A stretch of DNA of 29,855 nucleotides, from NCBI GenBank assembly GCA_046050145.1, contig JBJOQC010000004.1, positions 1 through 29,855 of the forward strand. Direction: 5' to 3'. Below the pieces are notes generated by a model that did not search any database, was not told the origin of the DNA, and saw nothing but the letters and a program-made list of their open reading frames with translations. The position numbers and the translations under genes are program-made. The stretch is from CAYZPE01 sp046050145 (lineage in GTDB: Bacteria > Patescibacteriota > Minisyncoccia > Phycocordibacterales > CAYZPE01). The stretch's first letter is position 1. Every line of letters starts with the position of its first letter. Shown piece by piece: positions 1 to 6,795 of the stretch.

Positions 1-14
1 TCGTCTATCGACAT
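1..14 (-). CDS. Start of an unidentified gene running off the left edge
   Basis: An ATG at 14-12 is preceded by an AAAGGA-like ribosome binding site about 6 bases upstream and opens a frame reading MSID before the window ends. A strong promoter (160-188) and a roughly 140-nt leader with a large hairpin lie upstream on the same strand. Position suggests a gene of the spc ribosomal block (rpsN or rpsH would normally follow rplE), but four residues cannot identify it. Confidence 0.4.
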
Positions 15-68
15 AAAATTTCCTTTCAAGAGTTATTTGTTTTCCCGGAAACCCGGAATAGTCGCCTA

Positions 69-116
69 CACGAGCGGCTTTTTGAAGGTATCAAACCCCT
101 CAAAACGCCGCTTGTG
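69..116 (-). promoter_or_regulatory. Large hairpin in the leader of the leftward gene
   Basis: On the minus strand the two 20-nt arms (116-97 and 88-69) pair with only two mismatches and one wobble around an 8-nt loop. The core pairs are AGCGGC with GCCGCT and TTTTGA with TCAAAA. It lies within the leader predicted from the promoter at 160-188 and ends about 55 nt before the ATG at 14. No U-run follows, so it is not an intrinsic terminator. An autoregulatory ribosomal-protein leader is one possible reading; the function is unknown. Confidence 0.6.
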
Positions 117-159
117 CTAAGTAAAATATCACAATGAACCTCTCTCTAGATCTGTATAT

Positions 160-188
160 ATAATAGCATATTTGAAAATAAAAGTCAA
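160..188 (-). promoter_or_regulatory. Promoter for the leftward gene
   Basis: TTGACT at 188-183, a 17-bp spacer and TATTAT at 165-160 make a near-consensus sigma-70 promoter. It begins about 40 bp beyond the rplE terminator and so starts a new transcription unit within what is usually one continuous ribosomal operon. The predicted start near 153 leaves a long leader of about 140 nt. Confidence 0.75.
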
Positions 189-227
189 GGTAGGAACATG
201 CTGGGAAATGGCTCTGTTTGGACATAG

Positions 228-263
228 AAAAAGCCCTGTCGCCTTTAGGCGACAGGGCTTTTT
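228..263 (-). terminator. Intrinsic terminator after rplE
   Basis: A perfect 16-bp stem (AAAAAGCCCTGTCGCC with its complement) and a 4-nt loop, with T-rich sequence on both sides, lies immediately after the rplE stop codon. It ends the rpsS-rplE unit. Because the flanks are A/T-rich on both sides it could act in either direction. Confidence 0.85.
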
Positions 264-271
264 CTTAATTC

Positions 272-826
272 CTAATTCTTCTTTTTATCTTCTTCCTTCT
301 TAAATGGAAATCCTAGATATGTAAGGAATGTTTGAGCATCCTTTTTATTTGAAGCTGTGGTTACCACAGTAACCGCAAGACCAAACACATCCTTCAGTTC
401 CTCATCAGATACTTCAGGGAAAATAGTATGTTCCTTGATACCAAGAGTATAGTTACCCATTTCATCAATAGCTTTTGTTGATATACCTCGGAAGTCTTTT
501 GTTCGAGGAAGAGCAATGTTTAAAAGTCGATCAAGAAAATCATACATTCGAGCACCGTGGAGTGTTACTTGATGACCCACAACATCACCCTGACGAAGCT
601 TAAATGAAGCAACAGACTCTTTTGCAGAGCGGGGAGCTGGCTTCTGTCCTGTGATTCTCTCAAGACGCTTAGGAACAAGTTCTTTCTTCTTAGGATCTTT
701 GAATGATCCGATACCTGCAGAAACTACAATCTTCTCGAGACGAGGAGTTTGCATTACATTTTCAATACCGAGCTCACCCTTGAGAGCCTTAAAAGCATTC
801 TTTATTTTTTGACGTGTAAGTTCCAT
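272..826 (-). CDS. rplE: Ribosomal protein uL5
   Basis: 184 residues, the usual length for uL5, which binds 5S rRNA in the central protuberance of the large subunit. The N-terminal half carries the family pattern, with RLEKIVVSAGIG followed by the QKPAPRSAKESVASFKLRQG stretch and a TKDFRGI region. The end is a short Lys/Glu tail. The start ATG at 826 lies two bases after the rplX stop and has no Shine-Dalgarno sequence. It is the last gene of the rpsS-rplE unit and is followed at once by a strong terminator. In most bacteria rpsN and rpsH would continue the transcript; here a new promoter begins to the left. Confidence 0.97.
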   Translation of the reverse strand: MELTRQKIKNAFKALKGELGIENVMQTPRLEKIVVSAGIGSFKDPKKKELVPKRLERITGQKPAPRSAKESVASFKLRQGDVVGHQVTLHGARMYDFLDRLLNIALPRTKDFRGISTKAIDEMGNYTLGIKEHTIFPEVSDEELKDVFGLAVTVVTTASNKKDAQTFLTYLGFPFKKEEDKKKN

Positions 827-828
827 AT

Positions 829-1137
829 TTATTTAATTACAGAAGCACTCTTCTTAGTGACACGAACCTTCTTGTCTCCTTCCATTTTAAAACCTACTCG
901 AGTACCTTTATTTGTCTTTGGGTCAACAAGGAGGACGTTTGAAATATGAATAGGCATAGACTTTTCAATAATCTGACCCTTTTCATTACTCTTTCGAGCA
1001 CGTGAGTGAACTTTTTTTATATTAAAACCAGCGATCAGAATTTTATCTTCACGAGGAAAAACCTGAGTAACCTTTCCGGTTTTACCCTTTTCCTTTCCTG
1101 TTATCACTATTACATTGTCATCTTTCTTTATTTTCAT
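829..1137 (-). CDS. rplX: Ribosomal protein uL24
   Basis: 102 residues. uL24 is an assembly-initiating large-subunit protein near the exit tunnel. The N-terminal KOW motif is plain (VIVITGKEKGKTGKVTQVFP, residues about 9-28), followed by NIKKVHSRARKSNEKGQI, the usual rRNA-contact segment. A Lys-rich C-terminal end follows. The ATG at 1137 lies 10 bases after the rplN stop with no Shine-Dalgarno sequence, as for all ribosomal genes here. Order and product are standard for the spc block. Confidence 0.96.
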   Translation of the reverse strand: MKIKKDDNVIVITGKEKGKTGKVTQVFPREDKILIAGFNIKKVHSRARKSNEKGQIIEKSMPIHISNVLLVDPKTNKGTRVGFKMEGDKKVRVTKKSASVIK

Positions 1138-1147
1138 GATGGAAAAA

Positions 1148-1519
1148 TTACACTACTTCAGCAGCAAGAGATGTGATCTTTTGAAAACCAAGTTCTGTGA
1201 TCTCTCGTGGAATAGGACCGAATACACGACCAGCAACAGGGTTAGTCTTTCCCTTTTCAAGAAGAACTACTGCATTTTCATCGAAACGAATATATGAGCC
1301 ATCTGCTCGACGATATGCCTTCTTCTGACGAACAACTACCGCATGAAAAACATCCTTCTTCTTTGCGAGTTTTCGTGGTTCTGCTTTCTGGATTGAAAGT
1401 ACTACAATCTCACCGAGTTCTGCGTAACGCTTCTTTGAAGATCCGAGCACTTTAAAAATACGTCCGATCTTTCCTCCGGAGTTGTCTGCTATTTTAACTA
1501 TTGAGCGTGGCTGGATCAT
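1148..1519 (-). CDS. rplN: Ribosomal protein uL14
   Basis: 123 residues, exactly the typical uL14 length. The protein forms part of the subunit interface and the docking site for several GTPases. The signature MIQPRS, IADNSGGK at the N-terminus and VFGPIPREI near residue 105 are clear. There is no Shine-Dalgarno sequence ahead of the ATG at 1519. It lies six bases after rpsQ and is transcribed with it from the promoter ahead of rpsS. Confidence 0.97.
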   Translation of the reverse strand: MIQPRSIVKIADNSGGKIGRIFKVLGSSKKRYAELGEIVVLSIQKAEPRKLAKKKDVFHAVVVRQKKAYRRADGSYIRFDENAVVLLEKGKTNPVAGRVFGPIPREITELGFQKITSLAAEVV

Positions 1520-1525
1520 GGTTTT

Positions 1526-1783
1526 TTATACAACAATAAAATGCTTTTGCTTTGAAATTGGTCGTGTCTCCTGGATAGTAACTTTCTCCCCTATCTTTTT
1601 TGTATTACCAGCATCATGAGCCTTAATCTTGTTTTTCTTCAAAAGAAACTTTTGGTATTTTGGATGTTTTACGTAACGAGAAACCTCAACCACAATAGTG
1701 TCTTTCATTTTGTCAGACACAACAACACCAGAAAGCTTCTTGCCCTTAAGTTCTGTATTCTTTTGTACTTTCTCGTGTGTCAT
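1526..1783 (-). CDS. rpsQ: Ribosomal protein uS17
   Basis: 85 residues, an OB-fold small-subunit primary binder. The family core GVVVSDKMKDTIVVEV and the RYVKHPKYQKF segment (about residues 37-46) are visible, and the TRPISKQKHFIVV end matches the family C-terminus. ATG at 1783 is eight bases past the rpmC stop and is not preceded by a Shine-Dalgarno site. Confidence 0.96.
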   Translation of the reverse strand: MTHEKVQKNTELKGKKLSGVVVSDKMKDTIVVEVSRYVKHPKYQKFLLKKNKIKAHDAGNTKKIGEKVTIQETRPISKQKHFIVV

Positions 1784-1791
1784 ATAAGATA

Positions 1792-1974
1792 TTATGCTTT
1801 TCGAGCTCGTAACTCGGTTAAAATTTGAGCGATACTCTTTCGAATACTCAAAGCCTCTTTTACATTTCGTGTCTTACTTCCTGTACTTCCAAAACGGAAA
1901 TTTCGAAGTCCTGTACGCTTTTCATTAAGCGTCTTGATCAAGTCTTGTTCTTTTATGTTCTTAATATCTTTCAT
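1792..1974 (-). CDS. rpmC: Ribosomal protein uL29
   Basis: 60 residues from the ATG at 1974. A TTG two codons upstream (1980) keeps the frame open, but ATG is preferred. uL29 is a two-helix protein near the tunnel exit and part of the docking platform for trigger factor and SRP. The pattern LIKTLNEKRTGLRNFRFGS followed by RKSIAQILTELRARKA is typical. There is no clear Shine-Dalgarno site. It lies between rplP and rpsQ as in most bacteria. Confidence 0.93.
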   Translation of the reverse strand: MKDIKNIKEQDLIKTLNEKRTGLRNFRFGSTGSKTRNVKEALSIRKSIAQILTELRARKA

Positions 1975-2018
1975 GGACAATGGGAAAACCTTACTACATC
2001 TCTACAAAAAAGACAATA

Positions 2019-2438
2019 CTATACTCGTTCTACGATCTTGGTCGCAACAGGAAGCTTTGTACCAGCCTTTCGAAGCGCTTCACGAGCAATAGCTTCAGAA
2101 ACTCCGTCAACTTCAAATATCATTCGGCCTGCCTTCACAGGAACCTGATATCCCTGAAGCTCACCCTTTCCTTTTCCAAGCTTTACTTCAGCTGGCTTCT
2201 GAGTAAATGGCATATCAGGAAATACACGAGTCCATACTCTTCCAGTCTTTCCTACAGCACGAGCGAGAGTCTTTCGAGCAGCTTCAAGTTGGTTTGATCT
2301 GATACGTCCGTATTCCATAGCCTTAATACCAAATGATCCGAAAGCAACAGTGATACCACGAGTAGCCACACCCACCTTTGATGGGTGTTTTCTGAATGTA
2401 TGCCACTTTCGATATTTAACTTTTTTTGGTAGTAACAT
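2019..2438 (-). CDS. rplP: Ribosomal protein uL16
   Basis: 139 residues starting at MLLPKKVKYRKWHTF. The longer in-frame extension upstream overlaps rpsC and is not family-like. uL16 organises the A-site region of the large subunit. Motifs seen are the N-terminal KVKYRK, GIKAMEYGRIRSNQLEAAR and WTRVFPDMPFTQKP. The usually conserved RMGKGKG segment reads KLGKGKG, so the arginine that is hydroxylated in some proteobacteria is lysine here. ATG at 2438 lies seven bases after rpsC and no Shine-Dalgarno site is evident. Confidence 0.96.
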   Translation of the reverse strand: MLLPKKVKYRKWHTFRKHPSKVGVATRGITVAFGSFGIKAMEYGRIRSNQLEAARKTLARAVGKTGRVWTRVFPDMPFTQKPAEVKLGKGKGELQGYQVPVKAGRMIFEVDGVSEAIAREALRKAGTKLPVATKIVERV

Positions 2439-2445
2439 GGAAGTA

Positions 2446-3123
2446 TTAATTATTCTTAGGCTGAACGTTCGCAGCAAAAATATCACCTTTGTATATCCAT
2501 ACCTTTACACCCAAAAGACCGTATGGAAGACGTGCTTCAAAAATAGTGTAATCAATATCTGCACGAAGTGTCTGGAGAGGCACTCGTCCTTTCTTGAGTT
2601 TTTCTGTTCGAGACATTTCAGCACCACCAAGACGTCCTGAGAGTTCAATTTTTATTCCCAATACATCACGATTTGCCATAACCTTCTCAACCATCTGCTT
2701 CATAACACGTCGAAATGGAAGACGCTTCTCAAGACCTTCTGCAACCATCTGAGCAACAATAGGAGCACTTGATTCTGGAGATCGAACTTCTTTTATATCA
2801 ATCTTCAACTCTTCCTTAGGAAGAATTTTTGCTCGACGCATAAACTCAAGTATTTCAGCACGAAGCTTTGTCATGCCCTCACCTTGTCTTCCAATAAGAA
2901 CTCCCGGACGAGATGTCTCAATGATAATTCTTAGGGCTTTTTCACTTCGCTCCATTTCAATAGAGTGAATATAATTTGGACGAAGTTTTTCTTCGAGATA
3001 TTCACGAACAAGCGTATCAGCTTTTAGAAAAGCCTTGTATTTACCTTTAGTGCCAAACCAGCGAGACTTCCAGTCTCGAAGTATTCCTAATCTATGAGAA
3101 TATGGGTGTACGGTATGACTCAT
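2446..3123 (-). CDS. rpsC: Ribosomal protein uS3
   Basis: 225 residues, the normal size. uS3 lines the mRNA entry channel. The KH type II domain is seen with the loop GRQGEGMTKL (about residues 78-87), and the C-terminal domain holds SGRLGGAEMSRTEKLKKGRVP. The start MSHTVHPYSHRLGI replaces the common MGQKVNPxGxRLG, so the first residues are divergent while the RLGI anchor is kept. ATG at 3123 is five bases after rplV. Confidence 0.97.
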   Translation of the reverse strand: MSHTVHPYSHRLGILRDWKSRWFGTKGKYKAFLKADTLVREYLEEKLRPNYIHSIEMERSEKALRIIIETSRPGVLIGRQGEGMTKLRAEILEFMRRAKILPKEELKIDIKEVRSPESSAPIVAQMVAEGLEKRLPFRRVMKQMVEKVMANRDVLGIKIELSGRLGGAEMSRTEKLKKGRVPLQTLRADIDYTIFEARLPYGLLGVKVWIYKGDIFAANVQPKNN

Positions 3124-3128
3124 GTTTT

Positions 3129-3503
3129 TTAATTTTTACTTGGTGTTAGCTTAGCCTTCTTTGGTTTTGAAGCTTTTTCTTCAAGAACAACAGAGATATG
3201 ACTTGTGCGCTTTCGGATAGGATTTGCCATACCTCGAGATCGTGGCATTCGTCGGTAGAGAATTGCTCCCCCATCAACACTGATTTCTTTTACAACCAAA
3301 TCTGCCTCAACAAGATTTTGAGACTTTGCATTTGCAAGGGCTGAAGCAATGAGCTTAGCAATCGGAGCTCCAGCTCGCTTTGCGATAAGAGAAAGTTCAG
3401 TAATTGCTACAGCAACTTTTTTACCACGAACAAGGTCTGCAATAAGACGAACCTTTCGAGGAGATTGTCGGTACTGATTAAGTTGTGCTGAAGCTGTTGC
3501 CAT
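3129..3503 (-). CDS. rplV: Ribosomal protein uL22
   Basis: 124 residues. uL22 extends a beta hairpin into the exit tunnel. The YRQSPRKVRLIADLVRGKKV segment near the N-terminus and the hairpin region with ILYRRMPRSRGMANPIRKRTSHI are diagnostic. A Lys/Pro-rich tail of about 15 residues extends the usual 110-115 residue protein. ATG at 3503, no Shine-Dalgarno site, 12 bases after rpsS. Confidence 0.96.
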   Translation of the reverse strand: MATASAQLNQYRQSPRKVRLIADLVRGKKVAVAITELSLIAKRAGAPIAKLIASALANAKSQNLVEADLVVKEISVDGGAILYRRMPRSRGMANPIRKRTSHISVVLEEKASKPKKAKLTPSKN

Positions 3504-3515
3504 AGTAGTAATATA

Positions 3516-3857
3516 TTATTTTTTAGCTTCAGTAGAAGCCTTTGCTGCAGATGCAGCAGCCATTTCAGCTTCTTTCTTCTTAGTTTCAAGTTCTTTCTGC
3601 ATTTTTCCTCCGTGCTTAACGAATTTTCGAGTAAGTGAAAATTCTCCAAGTCGGTGACCAACCATGTCTTCTGTTACAAACACTTCAACATGATCCTTAC
3701 CGTTGTGCACTCCAAAAGTGAAGCCTACAAACTCAGGAGCAATAACACATGCTCGTGACCATGTTTTAATAACCCCAGATGCTCCTGGTTTCTTGCCGGC
3801 AATCTTCTTCATAAGACGCTCGTCAACGTATGGGCCCTTTTTTAGCGATCGTGTCAT
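3516..3857 (-). CDS. rpsS: Ribosomal protein uS19 with Ala/Lys tail
   Basis: 113 residues against the usual about 90. The core is canonical (MTRSLKKGPYVDERL at the N-terminus, then IKTWSRACVIAPEFVGFTF, and the VGHRLGEFSLTRKF end). About 20 further residues form a low-complexity Ala/Lys/Glu tail. uS19 sits in the head of the small subunit near the A-site finger. It is the first gene of its transcription unit: a promoter lies at 3889-3916 and the preceding Clp-N gene ends with its own terminator. The leader is about 25 nt without a Shine-Dalgarno site. Confidence 0.96.
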   Translation of the reverse strand: MTRSLKKGPYVDERLMKKIAGKKPGASGVIKTWSRACVIAPEFVGFTFGVHNGKDHVEVFVTEDMVGHRLGEFSLTRKFVKHGGKMQKELETKKKEAEMAAASAAKASTEAKK

Positions 3858-3888
3858 AATTAAAAAAACGCAGAAACGCGTGAAAACT

Positions 3889-3916
3889 ATCTTAGCAGAG
3901 CCAGAAATAAAGTCAA
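3889..3916 (-). promoter_or_regulatory. Promoter for rpsS-rplE
   Basis: TTGACT at 3916-3911, a 16-bp spacer and TAAGAT at 3894-3889. The predicted transcript starts near 3882, about 25 nt before the rpsS ATG. It shares the TTGACT hexamer with the promoters at 160, 4741 and 9334. The rest of the gap up to the Clp-N terminator (about 3917-4048) shows nothing else clear. Confidence 0.7.
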
Positions 3917-4048
3917 ACCCTACTAGAAACTACGATTACTCTTAGACAGAAAATACTTAAATAGTCTCATCTTTAGAGTGGGGAAAGATGTCAGAACAGC
4001 TCTATTCTTACAGGTCGTGATCTGTTTCCAATAGGGTCAAAAAAGAAA

Positions 4049-4077
4049 GAACCGCAAACCTAGCAGGTTTGCGGTTC
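4049..4077 (-). terminator. Terminator after the Clp-N gene
   Basis: A perfect 13-bp stem (GAACCGCAAACCT and complement) with a 3-nt loop, followed on the minus strand by TTTCTTTTTT. It separates the Clp-N gene from the rpsS unit. Confidence 0.85.
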
Positions 4078-4088
4078 GAGCCCTTCGA

Positions 4089-4694
4089 TCAATTAATCGC
4101 AACGACTGTGAAATAAGGTTTGCGTACCAGAAGCTTCGCATCTTCTTCAGTCTGCTTAATCCAGGCAATCACCTCTTCAGAATTTCCAACAATTGAACCT
4201 TGAAGAAGAGGTGGGTGGATCTGCCCAAGCTTGGTTTGATCGGAAGAGTCTGCATCCTGTTCCTTGAGAAAATTCAGCACTTCTTCACGAACAGCTTCGA
4301 TCGTAAGCCCAAGCCCGGCAAGGACAATTCCCGCTATACCTTCTGTTTCAAGAAGGAGTCCTAAGAGAATATGCTCCGTACCCACGTAGTTATGACCAAA
4401 GTTCCGTGATTCCTCAATAGCATGCACAATCACACTCTTTGCTTTTGGGTTTTGAGGCAGCTTACCGGGCAATGTCGGCGTAGACCCAGCAGAGATTTTT
4501 TTCTCAACCTCGAGACGGATCTTGCGTAAATCAAGATCGAGATTCTTAAGTGTGTTAGCACCGTTACCCGACCCCTCTTTCACAAGCCCAAGAAGAATGT
4601 GCTCAGTGTCAATAAAATCATGATTGAGACGTGTAGCCTCTTGGTTTGCAAGAGCCATCACCTTCCGCGCACGATCAGTAAATCGTTCAAACAT
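4089..4694 (-). CDS. Free-standing Clp N-terminal domain protein
   Basis: 201 residues from the ATG at 4694, chosen because a perfect GGAGG lies five bases upstream; the longer open frame enters rplB. It contains two Clp-N repeats and nothing else: residues about 1-68 (start MFERFTDRARKVMALANQEA, then TEHILLGLVKEG) and about 80-145 (AKSVIVHAIEESRNFGHNYV, then TEHILLGLLLE). The ClpC AAA+ modules, Walker motifs and ClpP loop are absent. The last 55 residues resemble nothing I recognise. In ClpC the domain binds substrates and adaptors; free-standing versions are known (mycobacterial ClpC2, plant ClpT). A role as adaptor, decoy or regulator of a Clp protease is inference. It has its own promoter and terminator and interrupts the rplB-rpsS junction of the S10 operon. 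Base composition looks more GC-rich than its neighbours. Confidence 0.88.
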   Translation of the reverse strand: MFERFTDRARKVMALANQEATRLNHDFIDTEHILLGLVKEGSGNGANTLKNLDLDLRKIRLEVEKKISAGSTPTLPGKLPQNPKAKSVIVHAIEESRNFGHNYVGTEHILLGLLLETEGIAGIVLAGLGLTIEAVREEVLNFLKEQDADSSDQTKLGQIHPPLLQGSIVGNSEEVIAWIKQTEEDAKLLVRKPYFTVVAIN

Positions 4695-4740
4695 GGGAAC
4701 CTCCAGGAAAAGGAGTTTTAGAAAGAGCCAACTGAAAAGA

Positions 4741-4769
4741 ACAGTATCTCTTGCTGGCCGTGTAGTCAA
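4741..4769 (-). promoter_or_regulatory. Promoter for the Clp-N gene
   Basis: TTGACT at 4769-4764, a 17-bp spacer, TACTGT at 4746-4741. It starts immediately after the rplB terminator's T-run, so the Clp-N gene is transcribed independently of the ribosomal genes. Confidence 0.75.
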
Positions 4770-4770
4770 C

Positions 4771-4802
4771 AAAAAAGACCTTCGAGTGAAGGTCTTTTTT
4801 TT
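4771..4802 (-). terminator. Terminator after rplB
   Basis: The stem GACCTTC/GAAGGTC, extended by A:T pairs on both sides (AAAAAA and TTTTTT), has a 4-nt loop. It lies directly after the rplB stop codon (4807-4805) and ends the rplC-rplB unit. The A and T runs would allow it to work in either direction. Confidence 0.85.
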
Positions 4803-4804
4803 AT

Positions 4805-5662
4805 TTAGATTTTGTCTCCTGTTTTTGCCTTTCCAACACGTCGTCTTGAAACAATATAAATATTTGACTGTTTCTTTGGCTTTCGTGTCTTCTGACCCTT
4901 TCCTACAGGCTTTCCCCATCGGTTCTTAAGACGTCGGAGTCCTCGTCCTTGTCGTCCTTCTCCTCCTCCGTATGGGTGATCCACAGGGTTCATGGCACTA
5001 CCTCTTACTGTCGGTCGAATACCTCTCCATCGGTTACGTCCAGCCTTACCTTGATTTACCAAGTGTTTTTCTTCATTTGAAACAGCCCCAATAGTTGCCC
5101 ATGCAGCATCGAGTACTTTTCGAATTTCTGTCGAAGGCATCTTAAGGTCGATGTATCCAGCATCTTTTGCAATAACTTCAATAAAGTTACCTGCACCTCG
5201 AGCGATCTTTGCACCACCCTTTGGCTTTAGTTCAACATTGTATACAAAAGTACCTACAGGGATCTTTGAAAGAGGAAGACGGTTACCAGCCTTGATTTCA
5301 GCTGTCTCTGAATTCACAAATGTGTCGCCAACCTTCACTCCTTGAGGGAGCAATACGTAACGCTTTTCACCATCCTTGTAAAATACAAGACCTACGAAAC
5401 CACCTCGGTTTGGATCATATTCAACAGTCTTTAGAGTATATGGAATATTTATTTTCTCGTATGTAAAATCAACATCTCGGAAACGACGCTTATTTCCACC
5501 TCCCTTGTGGCGAGTAGTAATACGACCAAAAGAGTTTCTACCCATAGGGCGGTGAAAACCTTTTGTAAGAGATTTTTCAGGCTTACCTGTAGTCAAAATC
5601 TTTCCGTATTCAATAACGGTCATTTGTCGTCGTCCTTCTGATCGTGGTTTAAATGATTTCAT
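4805..5662 (-). CDS. rplB: Ribosomal protein uL2
   Basis: 285 residues from the ATG at 5662 (a TTG at 5671 is a less likely start). uL2 is the central large-subunit protein needed for subunit association and peptidyl transfer. Seen are the N-terminal KSFKPRSEGRRQMTV, the GRITTRHKGGGNKRRFRDVD segment, and near residue 225 the MNPVDHPYGGGEGR motif. The usual HPHGGG reads HPYGGG, with the second histidine replaced by tyrosine. It is last in the rplC-rplD-rplW-rplB unit and is followed by a terminator rather than by rpsS. Confidence 0.97.
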   Translation of the reverse strand: MKSFKPRSEGRRQMTVIEYGKILTTGKPEKSLTKGFHRPMGRNSFGRITTRHKGGGNKRRFRDVDFTYEKINIPYTLKTVEYDPNRGGFVGLVFYKDGEKRYVLLPQGVKVGDTFVNSETAEIKAGNRLPLSKIPVGTFVYNVELKPKGGAKIARGAGNFIEVIAKDAGYIDLKMPSTEIRKVLDAAWATIGAVSNEEKHLVNQGKAGRNRWRGIRPTVRGSAMNPVDHPYGGGEGRQGRGLRRLKNRWGKPVGKGQKTRKPKKQSNIYIVSRRRVGKAKTGDKI

Positions 5663-5673
5663 GATGCTCAAAA

Positions 5674-6024
5674 TTATACAAACTCAATCTTGTCACCCTT
5701 TTTGAGAGTTACATATGCTTTCTTAACACCGCCCTTTACACCTGCCTTACCTCGCACAAATACCTGCTTTGCTGGAGTTCGAGCAATACGTACAGAGACT
5801 GGCTTTACCTTATAGATTTGAGCAATTGCCAAAGCAATAGATTTTTTATTTGAATCTTTTGTAACTTCAAAAACGTAAGTATTTGCTTCAATAGAAGCTG
5901 TAGCCTTTTCTGTAATTCGTGGACGAATAATAGACTTTGATCGATCAAGAACATCAGAAACAGTACCTTGTACCTGAGGCGCTTTTACAACTTTCTTTTC
6001 TTTTGTAGATCCGAAGAGGGCCAT
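5674..6024 (-). CDS. rplW: Ribosomal protein uL23
   Basis: 116 residues, with an N-terminal extension of about 35 residues before the conserved IIRPRITEKATASIEANTYV. uL23 sits at the tunnel exit and docks trigger factor and SRP. The middle KSIALAIAQIYKVKPVSVR and the basic loop with GKAGVKGGVKKAYVTL fit the family. ATG at 6024 lies four bases after rplD; there is no Shine-Dalgarno site. Confidence 0.95.
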   Translation of the reverse strand: MALFGSTKEKKVVKAPQVQGTVSDVLDRSKSIIRPRITEKATASIEANTYVFEVTKDSNKKSIALAIAQIYKVKPVSVRIARTPAKQVFVRGKAGVKGGVKKAYVTLKKGDKIEFV

Positions 6025-6028
6025 GGTG

Positions 6029-6784
6029 TTATTTTTTAGCTACCTTAGTACTTACCTTCTTTATTGCTGGTTTCTTTACCACAGCTTTCTTTGAAGAAGT
6101 AGTAAGAATTTTTTGTTCCGGCTTTAATTTTGCATCCAAAAATTCAACAGCTTTTTCTGGGTTTTCGATAACAATAATTTTCTTCTCAAGAATATCAAGA
6201 GGATTAATGTTTCGAAGTTGACCAATAGTCAAATTATTAAAATTTCTCAAACTCTTAACTGTATTTTCTCGAACTTCAGAAAGAGCGATAAAAGCTGCAT
6301 TTGTCTTTTTGTATACCAATGATTCAAAACCTTTAACAGTTCCGAGAGAAATAAGAGTTTCTTTAGCTGTCTTTGTCTTTGGAGTAGACATTTCAAGAGA
6401 GTCTACAAAGAGTAGTTCGCCATCTCGAAACTTTCGAGAAAGTGTTGTGTACAAAGCTTTCGCCATCATTTTCTTACTGATCTTTCGAGTAAAGTTTTTA
6501 TCGTTTCGAGGACCATGAGCAACACCTCCTCCAACCCAAATAGGAGAACGAGTAGAGCCGTGTCGAGCCTTACCAAGACCTTTCTGCTTCCAAGGCTTCT
6601 TACCTCCTCCTCGTACTTCTCCACGAGTCTTTGTATGTGCGTAAGGCACACGAGCATTTGTCTTCATTGAAGTAACAACCTGGTGAATAAGGTCAGCATT
6701 CCAAGGAATACCAAACACATGTTCTGGTAAGTTTACAGAACCTACCTCTTTACCTTTTTGATTGTATACCTTTGAAGTAATCAT
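6029..6784 (-). CDS. rplD: Ribosomal protein uL4 with Lys-rich C-terminal tail
   Basis: 251 residues, against about 205 in E. coli. uL4 contributes a tunnel-lining loop and in E. coli is the autogenous repressor of the S10 operon. The loop region is plain: THTKTRGEVRGGGKKPWKQK followed by GLGKARHGSTRSPIWVGGGV (about residues 50-90). The last 35 residues are a Lys/Ala/Val-rich tail not found in the standard protein. ATG at 6784, 11 bases after rplC. I see no L4-type leader before rpsJ; the complex leader in this locus lies before tuf instead. Confidence 0.96.
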   Translation of the reverse strand: MITSKVYNQKGKEVGSVNLPEHVFGIPWNADLIHQVVTSMKTNARVPYAHTKTRGEVRGGGKKPWKQKGLGKARHGSTRSPIWVGGGVAHGPRNDKNFTRKISKKMMAKALYTTLSRKFRDGELLFVDSLEMSTPKTKTAKETLISLGTVKGFESLVYKKTNAAFIALSEVRENTVKSLRNFNNLTIGQLRNINPLDILEKKIIVIENPEKAVEFLDAKLKPEQKILTTSSKKAVVKKPAIKKVSTKVAKK

Positions 6785-6795
6785 GGTCTTAAATA

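Noticed and set aside
4695..4919. Extended N-terminus of the Clp-N protein overlapping rplB
   Set aside because: A perfect GGAGG, a promoter and the rplB terminator all lie between it and the internal ATG at 4694, where the Clp-N domain begins.
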